A stretch of 64,000 nucleotides of DNA from Actinocorallia herbida (lineage in GTDB: Bacteria > Actinomycetota > Actinomycetes > Streptosporangiales > Streptosporangiaceae). Made by a program: the position numbers and the translations under genes. The stretch spans positions 9,486,001 through 9,550,000 of the forward strand of contig NZ_RJKE01000001.1 of NCBI RefSeq assembly GCF_003751225.1. The letters run 5' to 3'. Under the pieces are notes generated by a model. It saw only the letters and a program-made list of their open reading frames with translations, did not search any database and was not told where the DNA came from. Of the stretch, positions 6,870 through 15,423 are shown in pieces. Each line of letters opens with the position of its first letter. Positions within the stretch are counted from its first letter, which is position 1.

Positions 6870-8870
6870 ATGAACAATCCAGGCGTGTTGTCGATCAAGC
6901 CGTTCCGCCGGCTGTGGATCGCGGTCTCGCTGTCCAGCCTGGGGGACTGGCTGAGCCTCCTGGCTCTCACCGCTGCCGCGCACGCGCTGACCGGCTCCTA
7001 TGCCGCGCAGGCGTACGCGGTCGGCGGCGTGCTGGCCGCGAAGCTGCTGCCGGTCCTGCTGTTCGGTCCCGTCGCGGGCGCGCTCGCCGACCGGCTCGAC
7101 CGCCGTGCGGTCATGCTCGCCACGGACGTCGTAAGGTTCGCCCTTCTCCTGTCGGTCCCCTTCGTGGGTCGCCTTGAGTGGCTGTTCGCCGCGGCGTTCC
7201 TCACCGAGATGGCTTCGCTGCTGCGCAGGCCCGCCGACGACGCGACGGTTCCCGCCCTCGTGCCTCCGCGGCTGTATCCGCAGGCCAAGAGCCTCGCCGT
7301 ATGGACTGTCTACGGGGCGGCCCCTGTGGCGGGCGTACTGTTCGCCGTCACGGCGCTGCTGGCCGACCTCTTCCTCCCCGGGCCGGATCTGGCCCTGTAC
7401 GTCTCCGCAGGGGTCTTCCTCGTGGGGGCCGTCGTGGCGTTCACCCTGAAGACCGGCGCTTCCCGGTACCCCGTCTCGGTGCCGTCCCTTCCGGGGCGGA
7501 TCCTCGACGGCTGGAAGTACGCCGGAGGCACCCCGCTCGTCCGCGGCCTCGTGGTCGGGCTCGCCGGGGCGTCCCTGGCGGGCGGCCTCCTGATCGGCGT
7601 GCTGCGGCCGGCCGCCGACGCGCTGGGCGCCGGGGACGCCGGGTACGGGATGCTCTTCGCCGCGGTCTTCCTCGGCCTGGCGTCCGGCATGTTCCTCGGC
7701 CCGCGCATCCTGCGCGACCTGAGCCGCCGCCGGATCTTCGGCCTCGCCGTGCTGGCGACCGCGTTCGTCCTCGTGCCCGCCGCGCTGATCCAGGAACTCG
7801 TCGCGGTGTTCGTGCTGGCCGGGCTCGTCGGGTTCGGCGCGGGCGTCGCGGGCGCCACGGCCGAGGCGGTCGCCCTCGCGGAGATCCGGGACGATCTGCG
7901 CGAACGCACCTCCTCCTACCTGCGCTCGCTGATCCGGGTCGTCCTCACCGTGAGCGCGGTGCTCGCGCCCGCGGCGTCCGGCGCCCTCGGACAGCACACC
8001 CTCGCCCTCGGCGACCTCACCTACCACGTCCAGGGCACCGCGGAGGTGCTGCTCATCGGCGCCGTCGTCACGCTGCTCGCCGGGCTCGGCGCCTTCCGCC
8101 TCACCGACGACCGGCGCGGCATCCCGCTGAAGGCCGATCTCTATGGTGCGCTTCAGGGCGTGGCCTACGTACCGCCCACCCCGGGCAAGAAGAGGGAGCG
8201 CGGCCTGTTCATCGCCTTCGAGGGCGGTGAGGGCGCGGGCAAGACCACCCAGTCGCGGCTGCTCGCCATCTGGCTGCGCGACCACGGGTTCGACGTGGTG
8301 ACGACCCGGGAGCCGGGCGCGACCAAGGTCGGAATGCGCCTTCGCGCGATCCTGCTGGACCGCGAGACCACCGCGCTGTCCGACCGGGCCGAGTCCCTGC
8401 TGTACGCCGCGGACCGGGCCCAGCACGTCGACGCGGTGATCCGGCCCGCGCTGCAGAACGGTGCGGTGGTCATCACCGACCGGTACGTCGACTCGTCCCT
8501 GGCCTACCAGGCGTACGGGCGGGAGCAGGCCGTCGAGGAGATCCGGGACGTCAACGCCTGGGCGACCGGCGACCTCGTCCCGCACCTGACCGTGCTGCTC
8601 GACGTGCCCCCGTCGGTCGGCCTCAACCGGTTCGCCTCGCCCGCCGACCGGATCGAGTCCGAGCCGCACGAGTTCCACGAGCGGGTGCGCCGCGGGTTCC
8701 GCGCCCTCGCCGACGCCGAACCCGACCGCTACCTCGTCGTCGACGCCTCCCAGGACCAGGACGAGATCACCCGGCAGATCCGGGCCCGCGTCCGCGCGAT
8801 CCTCCCCGACCCGATCCCGGCCTCGACCGAGGACATCACCTCGACCTTCCCGGCGATCAAGGACGCGTGA
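6870..8870 (+). CDS. tmk: MFS-like membrane protein fused to dTMP kinase
   Basis: The 666-residue protein joins two modules. Residues 1 to about 430 are an MFS-type membrane domain with about 10-12 hydrophobic segments and the loop ALADRLDRRAVM between helices 2 and 3. After a short linker (TPGKKRERG), residues 447-650 are thymidylate kinase: P-loop GGEGAGKTT with K458, the TREPG segment near 478, and the TDRYVDSSLAY substrate loop near 535. Thymidylate kinase phosphorylates dTMP to dTDP for DNA synthesis. Such fusions are known in streptomycetes and relatives, so this is not a frameshift artefact. No second tmk is seen in the window. It sits between topA and holB in the normal replication-gene order. 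Confidence 0.93.
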   Translation: MNNPGVLSIKPFRRLWIAVSLSSLGDWLSLLALTAAAHALTGSYAAQAYAVGGVLAAKLLPVLLFGPVAGALADRLDRRAVMLATDVVRFALLLSVPFVGRLEWLFAAAFLTEMASLLRRPADDATVPALVPPRLYPQAKSLAVWTVYGAAPVAGVLFAVTALLADLFLPGPDLALYVSAGVFLVGAVVAFTLKTGASRYPVSVPSLPGRILDGWKYAGGTPLVRGLVVGLAGASLAGGLLIGVLRPAADALGAGDAGYGMLFAAVFLGLASGMFLGPRILRDLSRRRIFGLAVLATAFVLVPAALIQELVAVFVLAGLVGFGAGVAGATAEAVALAEIRDDLRERTSSYLRSLIRVVLTVSAVLAPAASGALGQHTLALGDLTYHVQGTAEVLLIGAVVTLLAGLGAFRLTDDRRGIPLKADLYGALQGVAYVPPTPGKKRERGLFIAFEGGEGAGKTTQSRLLAIWLRDHGFDVVTTREPGATKVGMRLRAILLDRETTALSDRAESLLYAADRAQHVDAVIRPALQNGAVVITDRYVDSSLAYQAYGREQAVEEIRDVNAWATGDLVPHLTVLLDVPPSVGLNRFASPADRIESEPHEFHERVRRGFRALADAEPDRYLVVDASQDQDEITRQIRARVRAILPDPIPASTEDITSTFPAIKDA

Positions 8871-8875
8871 GCCGA

Positions 8876-8900
8876 GGGGCCCGGCCGCCGTCCGGGCCCC
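8876..8900 (+). terminator. Hairpin after tmk
   Basis: GGGGCCCGG (8876-8884) and CCGGGCCCC (8892-8900) form a perfect 9-bp stem with a 7-nt loop right after the tmk stop. No U-run, so termination may be partial before holB. Confidence 0.55.
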
Positions 8901-8952
8901 CGACGGGTTCGGCGACCCGCCCCGGAGCGCCCGCGAGGTGCAATAGCCTGGC

Positions 8953-10107
8953 GTGGTGACGGTGTTCGACGAACTGGTGGGGCAGGGTCCGGTCGCCGCG
9001 CAGCTCCAGACGGCGGTCGAGGCTGCGCGCGAGGGCGCGGGCGGGATGACCCACGCCTGGCTGTTCACCGGGCCGCCCGGCTCGGGCCGCGAGGCCGCGG
9101 CCACCGCGTTCGCCGCGGGCCTCCAGTGCACCGCCGAGCCCGCCGGCTGCGGCTACTGCGCGGGCTGCCACCAGGTGCTCGCGGGCACCCATGCCGACCT
9201 GGAGGTCGTCCGGCCGCAGGGGCTCTCCTACTCCGTCCGTGAGACCCGCGAACTCGTGCTGCGGGCCGCCGCCAGGCCGAGCGGCGGGCGCTGGCAGATC
9301 GTGCTGTTCGAGGACGCCGACCGGGCCACGGAGGCCGCCGCCAACGCCCTGCTCAAGGCGATCGAGGAACCCCCGCCCAGGACGGTGTGGCTGCTGTGCG
9401 CCCCCTCCCCGGACGACCTCGTCATGACGATCCGATCCCGCTGCCGTCTGGTGACCCTGCGCACCCCGTCGGCCGAAGCCGTCACCGCGCTGCTGGTCCA
9501 GCGCGACGGGATCGACCCCGACCTCGCCCAGGTCTGCGCCCAGGCCGCCCAGGGCGACATCGCCCGCGCCAGGCAGCTCGCCGCCGACGCCTCGGCCCGC
9601 GGCCGCCGCGGCGATGTGCTCGCGGTGCCCGCCCGGATCACCGCGGTCGGCGCCGCCGTCATGGCCGCCGAGGCTCTGGTGAAGACCGCGGAGGAAGAGG
9701 CCAAGGCGATCACCGAGGACCTCAACGAGTCCGAGACCTCCGCGATGCGCCAGGCGCTCGGCGAATCCGCCAAGGGGCGGATGCCGCGCGGCACCGCGGG
9801 CGCGATGAAGGAGCTGGAGGACCGGCAGAAGTCGCGGGCGACCCGGTTGAAGCGCGACGCGCTCGACCGCGCGCTGCTCGACCTCGCCTCCTTCTACCGG
9901 GACGTCCTGGCGCTCCAGTTCGGCGCGACCATCCCGCTCGTCAACGGCGACCGCGGCCGCGAACTCGATCAGCAGGCCCGGCGAATGCCCCCGGAAGGCA
10001 CCCTCCGACGCCTGGACTCGATCATGGAATGCCGGGAGAGGCTCGCCGCCAACGTCAATCCTTTGCTCGCCGTGGAGGCGATGATGATGGAGCTGCGCAC
10101 CGGCTGA
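8953..10107 (+). CDS. holB: DNA polymerase III subunit delta'
   Basis: This 384-residue AAA+ clamp-loader subunit acts with delta and tau/gamma to load the sliding clamp. Seen: GPPGSGREAAA, a P-loop in which Lys is replaced by Arg, normal for delta' subunits that do not hydrolyse ATP; a four-Cys zinc module (C-x7-C-x2-C-x2-C) near residues 57-70; the KAIEEPPPRTVWLL block; and the SRC motif in IRSRCRLVTL. Start is GTG 8953 or GTG 8956. It follows tmk by 82 nt with a hairpin between. The C-terminal collar domain is present and full length. Position next to tmk is conserved across bacteria. Confidence 0.95.
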   Translation: MVTVFDELVGQGPVAAQLQTAVEAAREGAGGMTHAWLFTGPPGSGREAAATAFAAGLQCTAEPAGCGYCAGCHQVLAGTHADLEVVRPQGLSYSVRETRELVLRAAARPSGGRWQIVLFEDADRATEAAANALLKAIEEPPPRTVWLLCAPSPDDLVMTIRSRCRLVTLRTPSAEAVTALLVQRDGIDPDLAQVCAQAAQGDIARARQLAADASARGRRGDVLAVPARITAVGAAVMAAEALVKTAEEEAKAITEDLNESETSAMRQALGESAKGRMPRGTAGAMKELEDRQKSRATRLKRDALDRALLDLASFYRDVLALQFGATIPLVNGDRGRELDQQARRMPPEGTLRRLDSIMECRERLAANVNPLLAVEAMMMELRTG

Positions 10108-10192
10108 CCTGTCCGATTCCTCTGCCAGGAACCGGTTTGGGAAGATGATCGGTAGCGTTCCGGGGAGAAGCTCGTTTACCCCGGGAGGTGCG

Positions 10193-11866
10193 ATGCGGCG
10201 CGTGCTCACCGCCACGACCGCGGTGGCCGCCGTCACCGCCTGCCTGATCGTCCGGCCCGCCTACGCGGGACCGGCCATCCCCGGGGAGCGGGAGTTCCTC
10301 GTCCTGTACGCCGACGACACGTCGGCCGGCACGGCCCGCGCGGCGGTACGCGCCGCGGGCGGGACCGTGCTGGAGGAGAACACCCAGATCGGCTACGCCA
10401 CGGTCCGGACCGCGGACACCGGGTTCGTCCCGGCGGTCCTGCGCGCCGAGGCGCTGGCGGGCGTGGCGCCCAACCGGCCGGTCGCCGCCGTGCCGAAGGA
10501 CAACGAGGCCGCGGACGCAGGCGACCTCGCCGCCGCGGCCGCACCGGAGCCGAGCGCGACGGGCTCGAAGGGCCTCGGCAAGCCCGTCGCGGAACGGCAG
10601 TGGGACATGCGGCAGATCCAGACCGCGGAAGCCCATGCCGTGACGAAGGGCGACAAACGCGTCCTGGTCGGGGTGATGGACACCGGCATCGACGCCTCCC
10701 ACCCCGACATCGCGCCCAACTTCGACCGGGCGCTCAGCCGGAACTTCACCACCGACATCCCCGAGGACGCCAACGGGGTCACGATCGACGGGCCCTGCGC
10801 GACCGAGCCGGACAAGGACTGCGTGGACCCCGCCGACATCGACGAGAACGAGCACGGCACCCACATCGCGTCCACGATCGCCGCCCCCGACGACGGCGTC
10901 GGGATCACCGGCGTCGCCCCGAACGTCACCCTCGTGAACCTGCGGACCGGGCAGGACTCCGGCCAGTTCTTCCTCAAGCCCACCCTCGACGCGCTCGTCT
11001 ACGCCGCGGACAACGGCATCGACGTCGTCAACATGTCCTACTATCTCGACCCTTGGGCGTGGAACTGCCCGAACGACCCGACCGCCACCCTGGAGCAGCA
11101 GGCCCAGCAGCGGACCGTCATCCGGGCCGTGAACCGCGCCCTGCGCTACGCCCACGACAAGGGCGTCACGCTGATCGCGGCGGCCGGGAACGACCAGGTC
11201 GACTACACCAAGGTGCTCACCGACTCGACGAGCCCGAACTTCGCCTCGGTCCGGGGCGAGGAGCCCACGACGCGCCGGATCCCGCCCTCGTGCGTGTCCC
11301 AGCCGTCCGAGGGCCAGCACGTCATCCCCGTCTCCGCGACCGGGATCAGCGGGCGCAAGGCCTACTATTCGAGCTTCGGCCTCGGCTACATCAAGCTCGC
11401 GGCGCCCGGCGGCGACAAGGTCGACACGCCCGACGGCAAGGTCGACGACGAGATCGGAATCTGGGCCGCCTACCCCGAGAACGTCGGCAAGGCGGCGGGC
11501 ACGATCCGCCGCGACGGCACCCCTGCCGTCCCGTACGTGGTCAAACAGGACAACGCCTACTACGCGTCCCTGCAAGGCACCTCGATGGCCGCCCCGCACG
11601 TCGCGGGTGTGGCGGCCCTGATCGTCAGCCGCTTCGGCGCCGAGGACCCCGTGCACGGCGGCCTCACCCTCGACCCGGACGACGTCGAGAAGCGCCTCCT
11701 GGCGAGCGCGGTCCCGCAACCCTGCCCGGACCCCGCCACCTACACCTACACGTGGAACCTCGGCGGCACGACCACCGACAGCACCACCCAGACCTGCGAA
11801 GGCACCAAAGCCGACAACGGCTTCTTCGGCAGGGGCCTGACGAACGCCCGTGACGCCGTGTCTTAG
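10193..11866 (+). CDS. Secreted S8 subtilisin-like serine protease
   Basis: The 557-residue protein has a signal peptide (MRRVLTATTAVAAVTAC... ending near AYAG), an inhibitor-I9-like propeptide with ELFVLY-type start and a peptidase S8 domain. The catalytic triad is visible: D163 in VMDTGID, H221 in EHGTHIAS and S464 in GTSMAAPHVAG. A stretch between the His and Ser blocks contains three Cys that may form a disulphide, plus DYTKV and YYASLQ insertions seen in actinomycete S8 members. Start chosen at ATG 10193, preceded by GGGAGGTG; the longer frame upstream has no ribosome site. It ends without a PPC or anchor domain, so it is probably released. Monocistronic, ended by a strong hairpin. Confidence 0.93.
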   Translation: MRRVLTATTAVAAVTACLIVRPAYAGPAIPGEREFLVLYADDTSAGTARAAVRAAGGTVLEENTQIGYATVRTADTGFVPAVLRAEALAGVAPNRPVAAVPKDNEAADAGDLAAAAAPEPSATGSKGLGKPVAERQWDMRQIQTAEAHAVTKGDKRVLVGVMDTGIDASHPDIAPNFDRALSRNFTTDIPEDANGVTIDGPCATEPDKDCVDPADIDENEHGTHIASTIAAPDDGVGITGVAPNVTLVNLRTGQDSGQFFLKPTLDALVYAADNGIDVVNMSYYLDPWAWNCPNDPTATLEQQAQQRTVIRAVNRALRYAHDKGVTLIAAAGNDQVDYTKVLTDSTSPNFASVRGEEPTTRRIPPSCVSQPSEGQHVIPVSATGISGRKAYYSSFGLGYIKLAAPGGDKVDTPDGKVDDEIGIWAAYPENVGKAAGTIRRDGTPAVPYVVKQDNAYYASLQGTSMAAPHVAGVAALIVSRFGAEDPVHGGLTLDPDDVEKRLLASAVPQPCPDPATYTYTWNLGGTTTDSTTQTCEGTKADNGFFGRGLTNARDAVS

Positions 11867-11885
11867 GCCGGCTTCGCCGCGGCGG

Positions 11886-11918
11886 TGATCGGGCGCTGGG
11901 GATCCCGGCGCCCGATCA
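11886..11918 (+). terminator. Strong hairpin after S8 protease
   Basis: TGATCGGGCGC (11886-11896) and GCGCCCGATCA (11908-11918) form a perfect 11-bp stem with an 11-nt loop 20 nt after the protease stop. The rest of the 304-nt gap to 12170 shows no gene; only this hairpin and the one at 12142 are seen. Confidence 0.7.
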
Positions 11919-12141
11919 CACCGGTGTGGTTCCTCGTCGAGGCCCGTGGCCGAGGGCCGGGCTGGAACCCCTCTAAGGGACTCCTCAGAGGGTCTGGCCC
12001 CGAGCCTGAGATGAAGCGCTCATGGGCGGCTCCGCAGGGGATGGGGCGTGCCGTGGGCTGAGCGGAAGCGCTTTCGGGGTTCTGGGACCTTGAGCATGGG
12101 CGGGCCAGGTCACGGGGGAAGGGTCCCTGGCCCGCCTCGGG

Positions 12142-12165
12142 CTCCCGCCGTGCGGGCGGCGGGAG
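12142..12165 (-). terminator. Hairpin after lipoprotein gene
   Basis: CTCCCGCCG (12142-12150) and CGGCGGGAG (12157-12165) form a perfect 9-bp stem with a 6-nt loop, 5 nt beyond the stop codon of the minus-strand lipoprotein gene. Confidence 0.65.
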
Positions 12166-12170
12166 GGTCT

Positions 12171-12794
12171 TCACCGCTCCAGGTCGGCGCGCATGGCGGC
12201 GAAGGTGGCGGCGGCGGTCTGGAGGTCGCTGTCGGGGAAGAGGGCCACGCCGGCGGTGGTGGCGTCGGCCCAGCCGCAGACGACCTGGCCGGTCTCGGCG
12301 AGGGAGGCCAGGAAGCACTCCAGTGATCCGCCGAGCGGGCCGGGCGGGAAGGGCTCCGCGGAGGCTCCCTCGGTCCAGCCGATCCGGTCGAGGAGGCCGC
12401 GCCACAGGTGCTCGCGGCGCTGCGAGGTGTCCTCGGGCACGTGGTCGACGGCCACGACCAGCACCGCGTTCTCCACGGAGCCGCCCGGCGTGACGAACTC
12501 GGCGGCCACGAGGTTCATGCCGGGGGTCATCTCGCCCGGATCGATGGGGATGTCCGACAGCTGGCCCTGGCCCTGCACCCGGTTCAGCCCGCCCGCCTTG
12601 GCGGGCAGCACGACCCGCCGCTCCGCGGGCTGCGAAGGCGACCCCGCGGTGCCCGAGGTCGGCCGGCCGGTGGATCCCGACTTCCGCGTCGCCTCCGGGC
12701 GGCTCGTCTTCGTCCCCGCGGGCTGGACGCTCGCCGTGCACCCCGTGAGCAGTCCCGCGCCGAGCAGGATCGCGAGGCCCCGTCCCATGTTCAT
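12171..12794 (-). CDS. Lipoprotein of unknown function
   Basis: The 207-residue protein starts MNMGRGLAILL and carries a lipobox LLTGC, so Cys would be lipidated and the protein held on the outer face of the membrane. A Ser/Thr/Pro-rich linker follows to about residue 60. The globular part has no recognised motif; it contains two Cys in the C-terminal half (ECFLAS, QVVCGWAD) that could form a disulphide. Start chosen at ATG 12794 because GGGAG lies 10 nt upstream and the signal peptide begins there; the longer frame adds a non-signal extension. It lies 92 nt downstream of the LysR gene on the same strand. No function assigned. Confidence 0.8.
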   Translation of the reverse strand: MNMGRGLAILLGAGLLTGCTASVQPAGTKTSRPEATRKSGSTGRPTSGTAGSPSQPAERRVVLPAKAGGLNRVQGQGQLSDIPIDPGEMTPGMNLVAAEFVTPGGSVENAVLVVAVDHVPEDTSQRREHLWRGLLDRIGWTEGASAEPFPPGPLGGSLECFLASLAETGQVVCGWADATTAGVALFPDSDLQTAAATFAAMRADLER

Positions 12795-12886
12795 GATCGA
12801 CTCACTCCCTCTTCCTGAAGAGAGCATCGCCGCCGGGACCACCGGGCGCCCAGGGGTCCCCGTCCCGTCCGCCTTGGGACTTCTGG

Positions 12887-13786
12887 TCAGGCCCGCCGGG
12901 ACGCCTCTTCATGGGCGGCCACGGCCATCGCCACGAACTCCCCGGAACGGTGCGCGATCGGGCCGTCCGTCCGCCAGGCCACGACGTGCCGCAGCCGCAG
13001 CGGCGCGCCCTTCAGCGGCCGGATCACCACCCCGGGCGTCGCGACGGCGGTCGCCTGGCAGAGCGTGACCGCCCCGTGGTCGGCGACAAGGGTCCGCGTC
13101 ATGGGCTGCTCGGTCATCATGTGCCGGACGCGCGGGGTGAATCCGCTCTCCTCGCACGTCGTGTAGACGTACTCGTGCCAGCCGACCCCGTCGGACGGGG
13201 TGAGCACCCAGTCCTCGTCGGCGAGGTCGGCGAGGCCGATCTCGGCGGCCTCGGCCAGCGGGTGCGCGGCGGGCACCAGCGCGTGGATCGGCTCGATCGC
13301 GATCGGCCTGACCTCCACCGACGACGGCACGGGCGGCTCGTACCCCGGGTAGTCGACGAGCGCTGCGGCGTCCAGGCGCTTGGCGGCCAGGAGGTCGAGC
13401 AGCAGCCGCGGCGAGTACTCGGTGTGCACGGTGATCGAGGCGTCGGGCTCGGCGAACAGCCGGCGGACGAGCCCGGTGAGCAGCGGCGTCGCATAGCCGC
13501 CGATGCGCAGGGTCGCCCGGTTCTCCGGCGAGGACGCGCCGGTGATCAGCTCCTCGACGGTGAGCAGCACCGATCTGGCGCGGGTCAGCACGAACTGGCC
13601 GAACGGCGTCGGGAGCACCCCGAACCTGCCGCGCTGGAACAACTGGCCGCCCAACGACTCCTCGATCCGGTGCAGCTGCGCCGTCAGCGCGGGCTGCGAG
13701 ACCCCGACGGAAGTGGCGGCGCGGCTGAGGCTCCCGGCGTCAGCGATCGCGCAGAGGGTGCGCAGATGCCTGAGCTCTAGCTGCAT
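12887..13786 (-). CDS. LysR-type transcriptional regulator
   Basis: The 299-residue protein has the LysR winged helix-turn-helix at residues 1-60 (LRHLRTLCAIADAGSLSRAA, VSQPALTAQLHRIEESLG) and a periplasmic-binding-like effector domain after residue 90. LysR regulators typically control the divergent neighbour and themselves; here the divergent neighbour is the S33 aminopeptidase gene, starting 61 nt away. Start chosen at ATG 13786, preceded by GGAGGGCAGG; the frame extends 12 codons further but into the regulatory gap. The effector is unknown, perhaps a peptide or amino acid given the target. Confidence 0.92.
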   Translation of the reverse strand: MQLELRHLRTLCAIADAGSLSRAATSVGVSQPALTAQLHRIEESLGGQLFQRGRFGVLPTPFGQFVLTRARSVLLTVEELITGASSPENRATLRIGGYATPLLTGLVRRLFAEPDASITVHTEYSPRLLLDLLAAKRLDAAALVDYPGYEPPVPSSVEVRPIAIEPIHALVPAAHPLAEAAEIGLADLADEDWVLTPSDGVGWHEYVYTTCEESGFTPRVRHMMTEQPMTRTLVADHGAVTLCQATAVATPGVVIRPLKGAPLRLRHVVAWRTDGPIAHRSGEFVAMAVAAHEEASRRA

Positions 13787-13800
13787 GACCTGCCCTCCTC

Positions 13801-13840
13801 CATTAACCTGAAAAATATACACATAAAGGACAGGTACCTA
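13801..13840. promoter_or_regulatory. A/T-rich divergent promoter/operator region
   Basis: The 60-nt gap between the divergent LysR and aminopeptidase genes contains a markedly A/T-rich block (13803-13827) inside very GC-rich DNA. ACCTG (13806-13810) and CAGGT (13831-13835) flank it as an inverted repeat 20 nt apart. This is the expected place for LysR binding and for both promoters. Confidence 0.5.
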
Positions 13841-13846
13841 GAGGCG

Positions 13847-15109
13847 ATGACAGAGCACGATCAGCGGGTGATCCACCGCCACTCGGGATATGTACTGATA
13901 GATCATCTCCTTGAGGTGCCCCTCGACCACGCGGCGCCCGCGGGCGAGCGGATCGCGCTCTTCGCCCGCGAGATCGTCGCCGAGTCCCGCGAGAACGACG
14001 GGCTGCCCTGGCTCCTCTACCTCCAGGGAGGCCCCGGCCACCGTGCGCCCCGCGGCCTGCCCGTCTGGGTGGAGGCCGCCGCGCAGGACTACCGCGTCGT
14101 CCTCCTCGACCAGCGCGGCACCGGCCGCAGCACCCCGCTCACCCGCCAGACCCTCGCCGGCCGCCCCGACGCGGCGGCCCGGCTGCGCCTGTTCCGCGCC
14201 GACTCGATCGTCAAGGACGCCGAGCTGCTGCGCGCCCGCCTCACCGGCGGACGCCCCTGGAGCGTCCTCGGGCAGAGTTTCGGCGGGTTCTGCGCCACCA
14301 CCTACCTCTCCTTCGCGCCCGAGGGCCTGAGTGAGGTCTTCATCACAGGCGGCCTCCCGTCCCTCACCGCGACGGCCGACGACGTCTACCGGGCCGCCTA
14401 CCCCCGGGTCCTCGCCCACAACGAAGGCTTCTTCGCCCGCTACCCGGGCGATGAGGAGATCGCCCTGCGCGTCGCGGACATCCTGCGCACGGACGATGTC
14501 CGCCTTCCGTCCGGAGAGCGCCTGACCGTCCGCCGCTTCCAGACCGCCGGTCTCGGCTTCGGCACCAAGGCCGAGTTCGACGATCTCCACTACCTCCTGG
14601 AGGAGGCCTTCGCGGCCCCGTCCCTCCTCTCCGAGGTCTTCCTACGCCGCCTGGAAGCCAAGCTCTCCTTTGCCGAGCACCCCCTGTACGCCCTCCTCCA
14701 CGAGGCCATCTACGCCCAGGGGACCGCCACCGACTGGGCCGCCGACCGCGTCCGCGCCGACTTCCCCGAGTTCGACGGCTCCGCCCCCTTCCGCTTCACC
14801 GGCGAGATGATCTACCCCTGGCTCTTCGCCGAAGACGCCTCCCTGGCCCCCCTCCGCGACGCCGCCCACTCCCTGGCCGCCTTCACCGACTGGCCGGCCC
14901 TCTACGACCCCGCCGCCCTGGCCCGCAACACCGTCCCGGTGGCCGCCGCCATCTACGCCGACGACATGTACGTCGATCGGGACATGTCCCTCACCACCGC
15001 CTCCGCCATCAAGGGCCTCACCCCCTGGGTCACCCCCGACCACGCCCACGACGGCCTCCGCGAATCCCCCAAGGTCCTCACCCACCTGAAATCCCTCCTC
15101 CACCCCTGA
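13847..15109 (+). CDS. Alpha/beta hydrolase, S33 prolyl aminopeptidase family
   Basis: The 420-residue protein resembles the longer actinomycete proline iminopeptidases that remove N-terminal Pro or other residues from peptides. Seen: oxyanion region LLYLQGGPG near residue 65, DQRGTGRST near 90, and the nucleophile elbow GQSFGG with S144. A helical cap domain follows and the catalytic Asp/His lie in the last 70 residues (IYADDMY, PDHAHDG). No signal peptide, so cytoplasmic. ATG 13847 follows TAGAGGCG. The gene is divergent from a LysR regulator that probably controls it. Its 3' end is unusually C-rich on the coding strand. Confidence 0.88.
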   Translation: MTEHDQRVIHRHSGYVLIDHLLEVPLDHAAPAGERIALFAREIVAESRENDGLPWLLYLQGGPGHRAPRGLPVWVEAAAQDYRVVLLDQRGTGRSTPLTRQTLAGRPDAAARLRLFRADSIVKDAELLRARLTGGRPWSVLGQSFGGFCATTYLSFAPEGLSEVFITGGLPSLTATADDVYRAAYPRVLAHNEGFFARYPGDEEIALRVADILRTDDVRLPSGERLTVRRFQTAGLGFGTKAEFDDLHYLLEEAFAAPSLLSEVFLRRLEAKLSFAEHPLYALLHEAIYAQGTATDWAADRVRADFPEFDGSAPFRFTGEMIYPWLFAEDASLAPLRDAAHSLAAFTDWPALYDPAALARNTVPVAAAIYADDMYVDRDMSLTTASAIKGLTPWVTPDHAHDGLRESPKVLTHLKSLLHP

Positions 15110-15119
15110 CCACGATCAG

Positions 15120-15350
15120 CGGCGGAGGAGACGTCTTCTGAGGGCGCGGGTCGACGATCTGGAGGTCGAGCAGGTCATGGATCGCCCGGTACCCGGCCCC
15201 GTCGGTCTCGTCCGCGCTGAAGCGCATCCGTTCGTTGCGGACCTTGGCGACGGCGCGCAGCAGCTCGACGACCTGCCCGCGGTCGGCGTTCCAGCCGAGC
15301 TTCCGTCGGCGTTCATCCGATTCCGGCAGGAAGGGGGTGACCGCGCAGCG
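15120..15350 (-). pseudogene. Remnant of a CBS/HEPN-like protein C-terminus
   Basis: No complete gene fits the 314-nt gap between the aminopeptidase and the ABC-F gene. On the minus strand, the frame between a stop at 15351-15353 and a stop at 15078-15080 has strong GC3 bias and reads FLPESDERRRKLGW, then DRGQVVELL and VRNERMRFSADE. Spacing of KLGW, DR and RN-x2-M-x-F resembles the C-terminal module found after CBS domains (KLGW...RNDVMHFDPD). There is no start codon with a ribosome site and the upstream part of such a protein is missing. Another frame carries the sequence just upstream of the stop (EQLTLRGHPL), consistent with a frameshift. I judge it a decayed gene; family assignment is inference. 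Confidence 0.4.
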
Positions 15351-15423
15351 TCAGCTGTTCGGTGGAGGTGATCCGCGGCCTGCGGGAGGTCCGCCGCAAC
15401 TCCTGGACGTGGCCCCGGCACGG

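Noticed and set aside
4037-6970. Long minus-strand frame opposite topA (977 codons)
   Set aside because: It is the GC3 shadow of topA: low-complexity Arg/Leu/Gly composition, no ribosome site, and the topA motifs on the other strand are unmistakable.
10128-10166. GGAACC with downstream GTT as an ECF promoter for the S8 protease
   Set aside because: The spacing between GGAAC and the downstream GTT is 24 nt, too long for a SigE-type promoter; not called.
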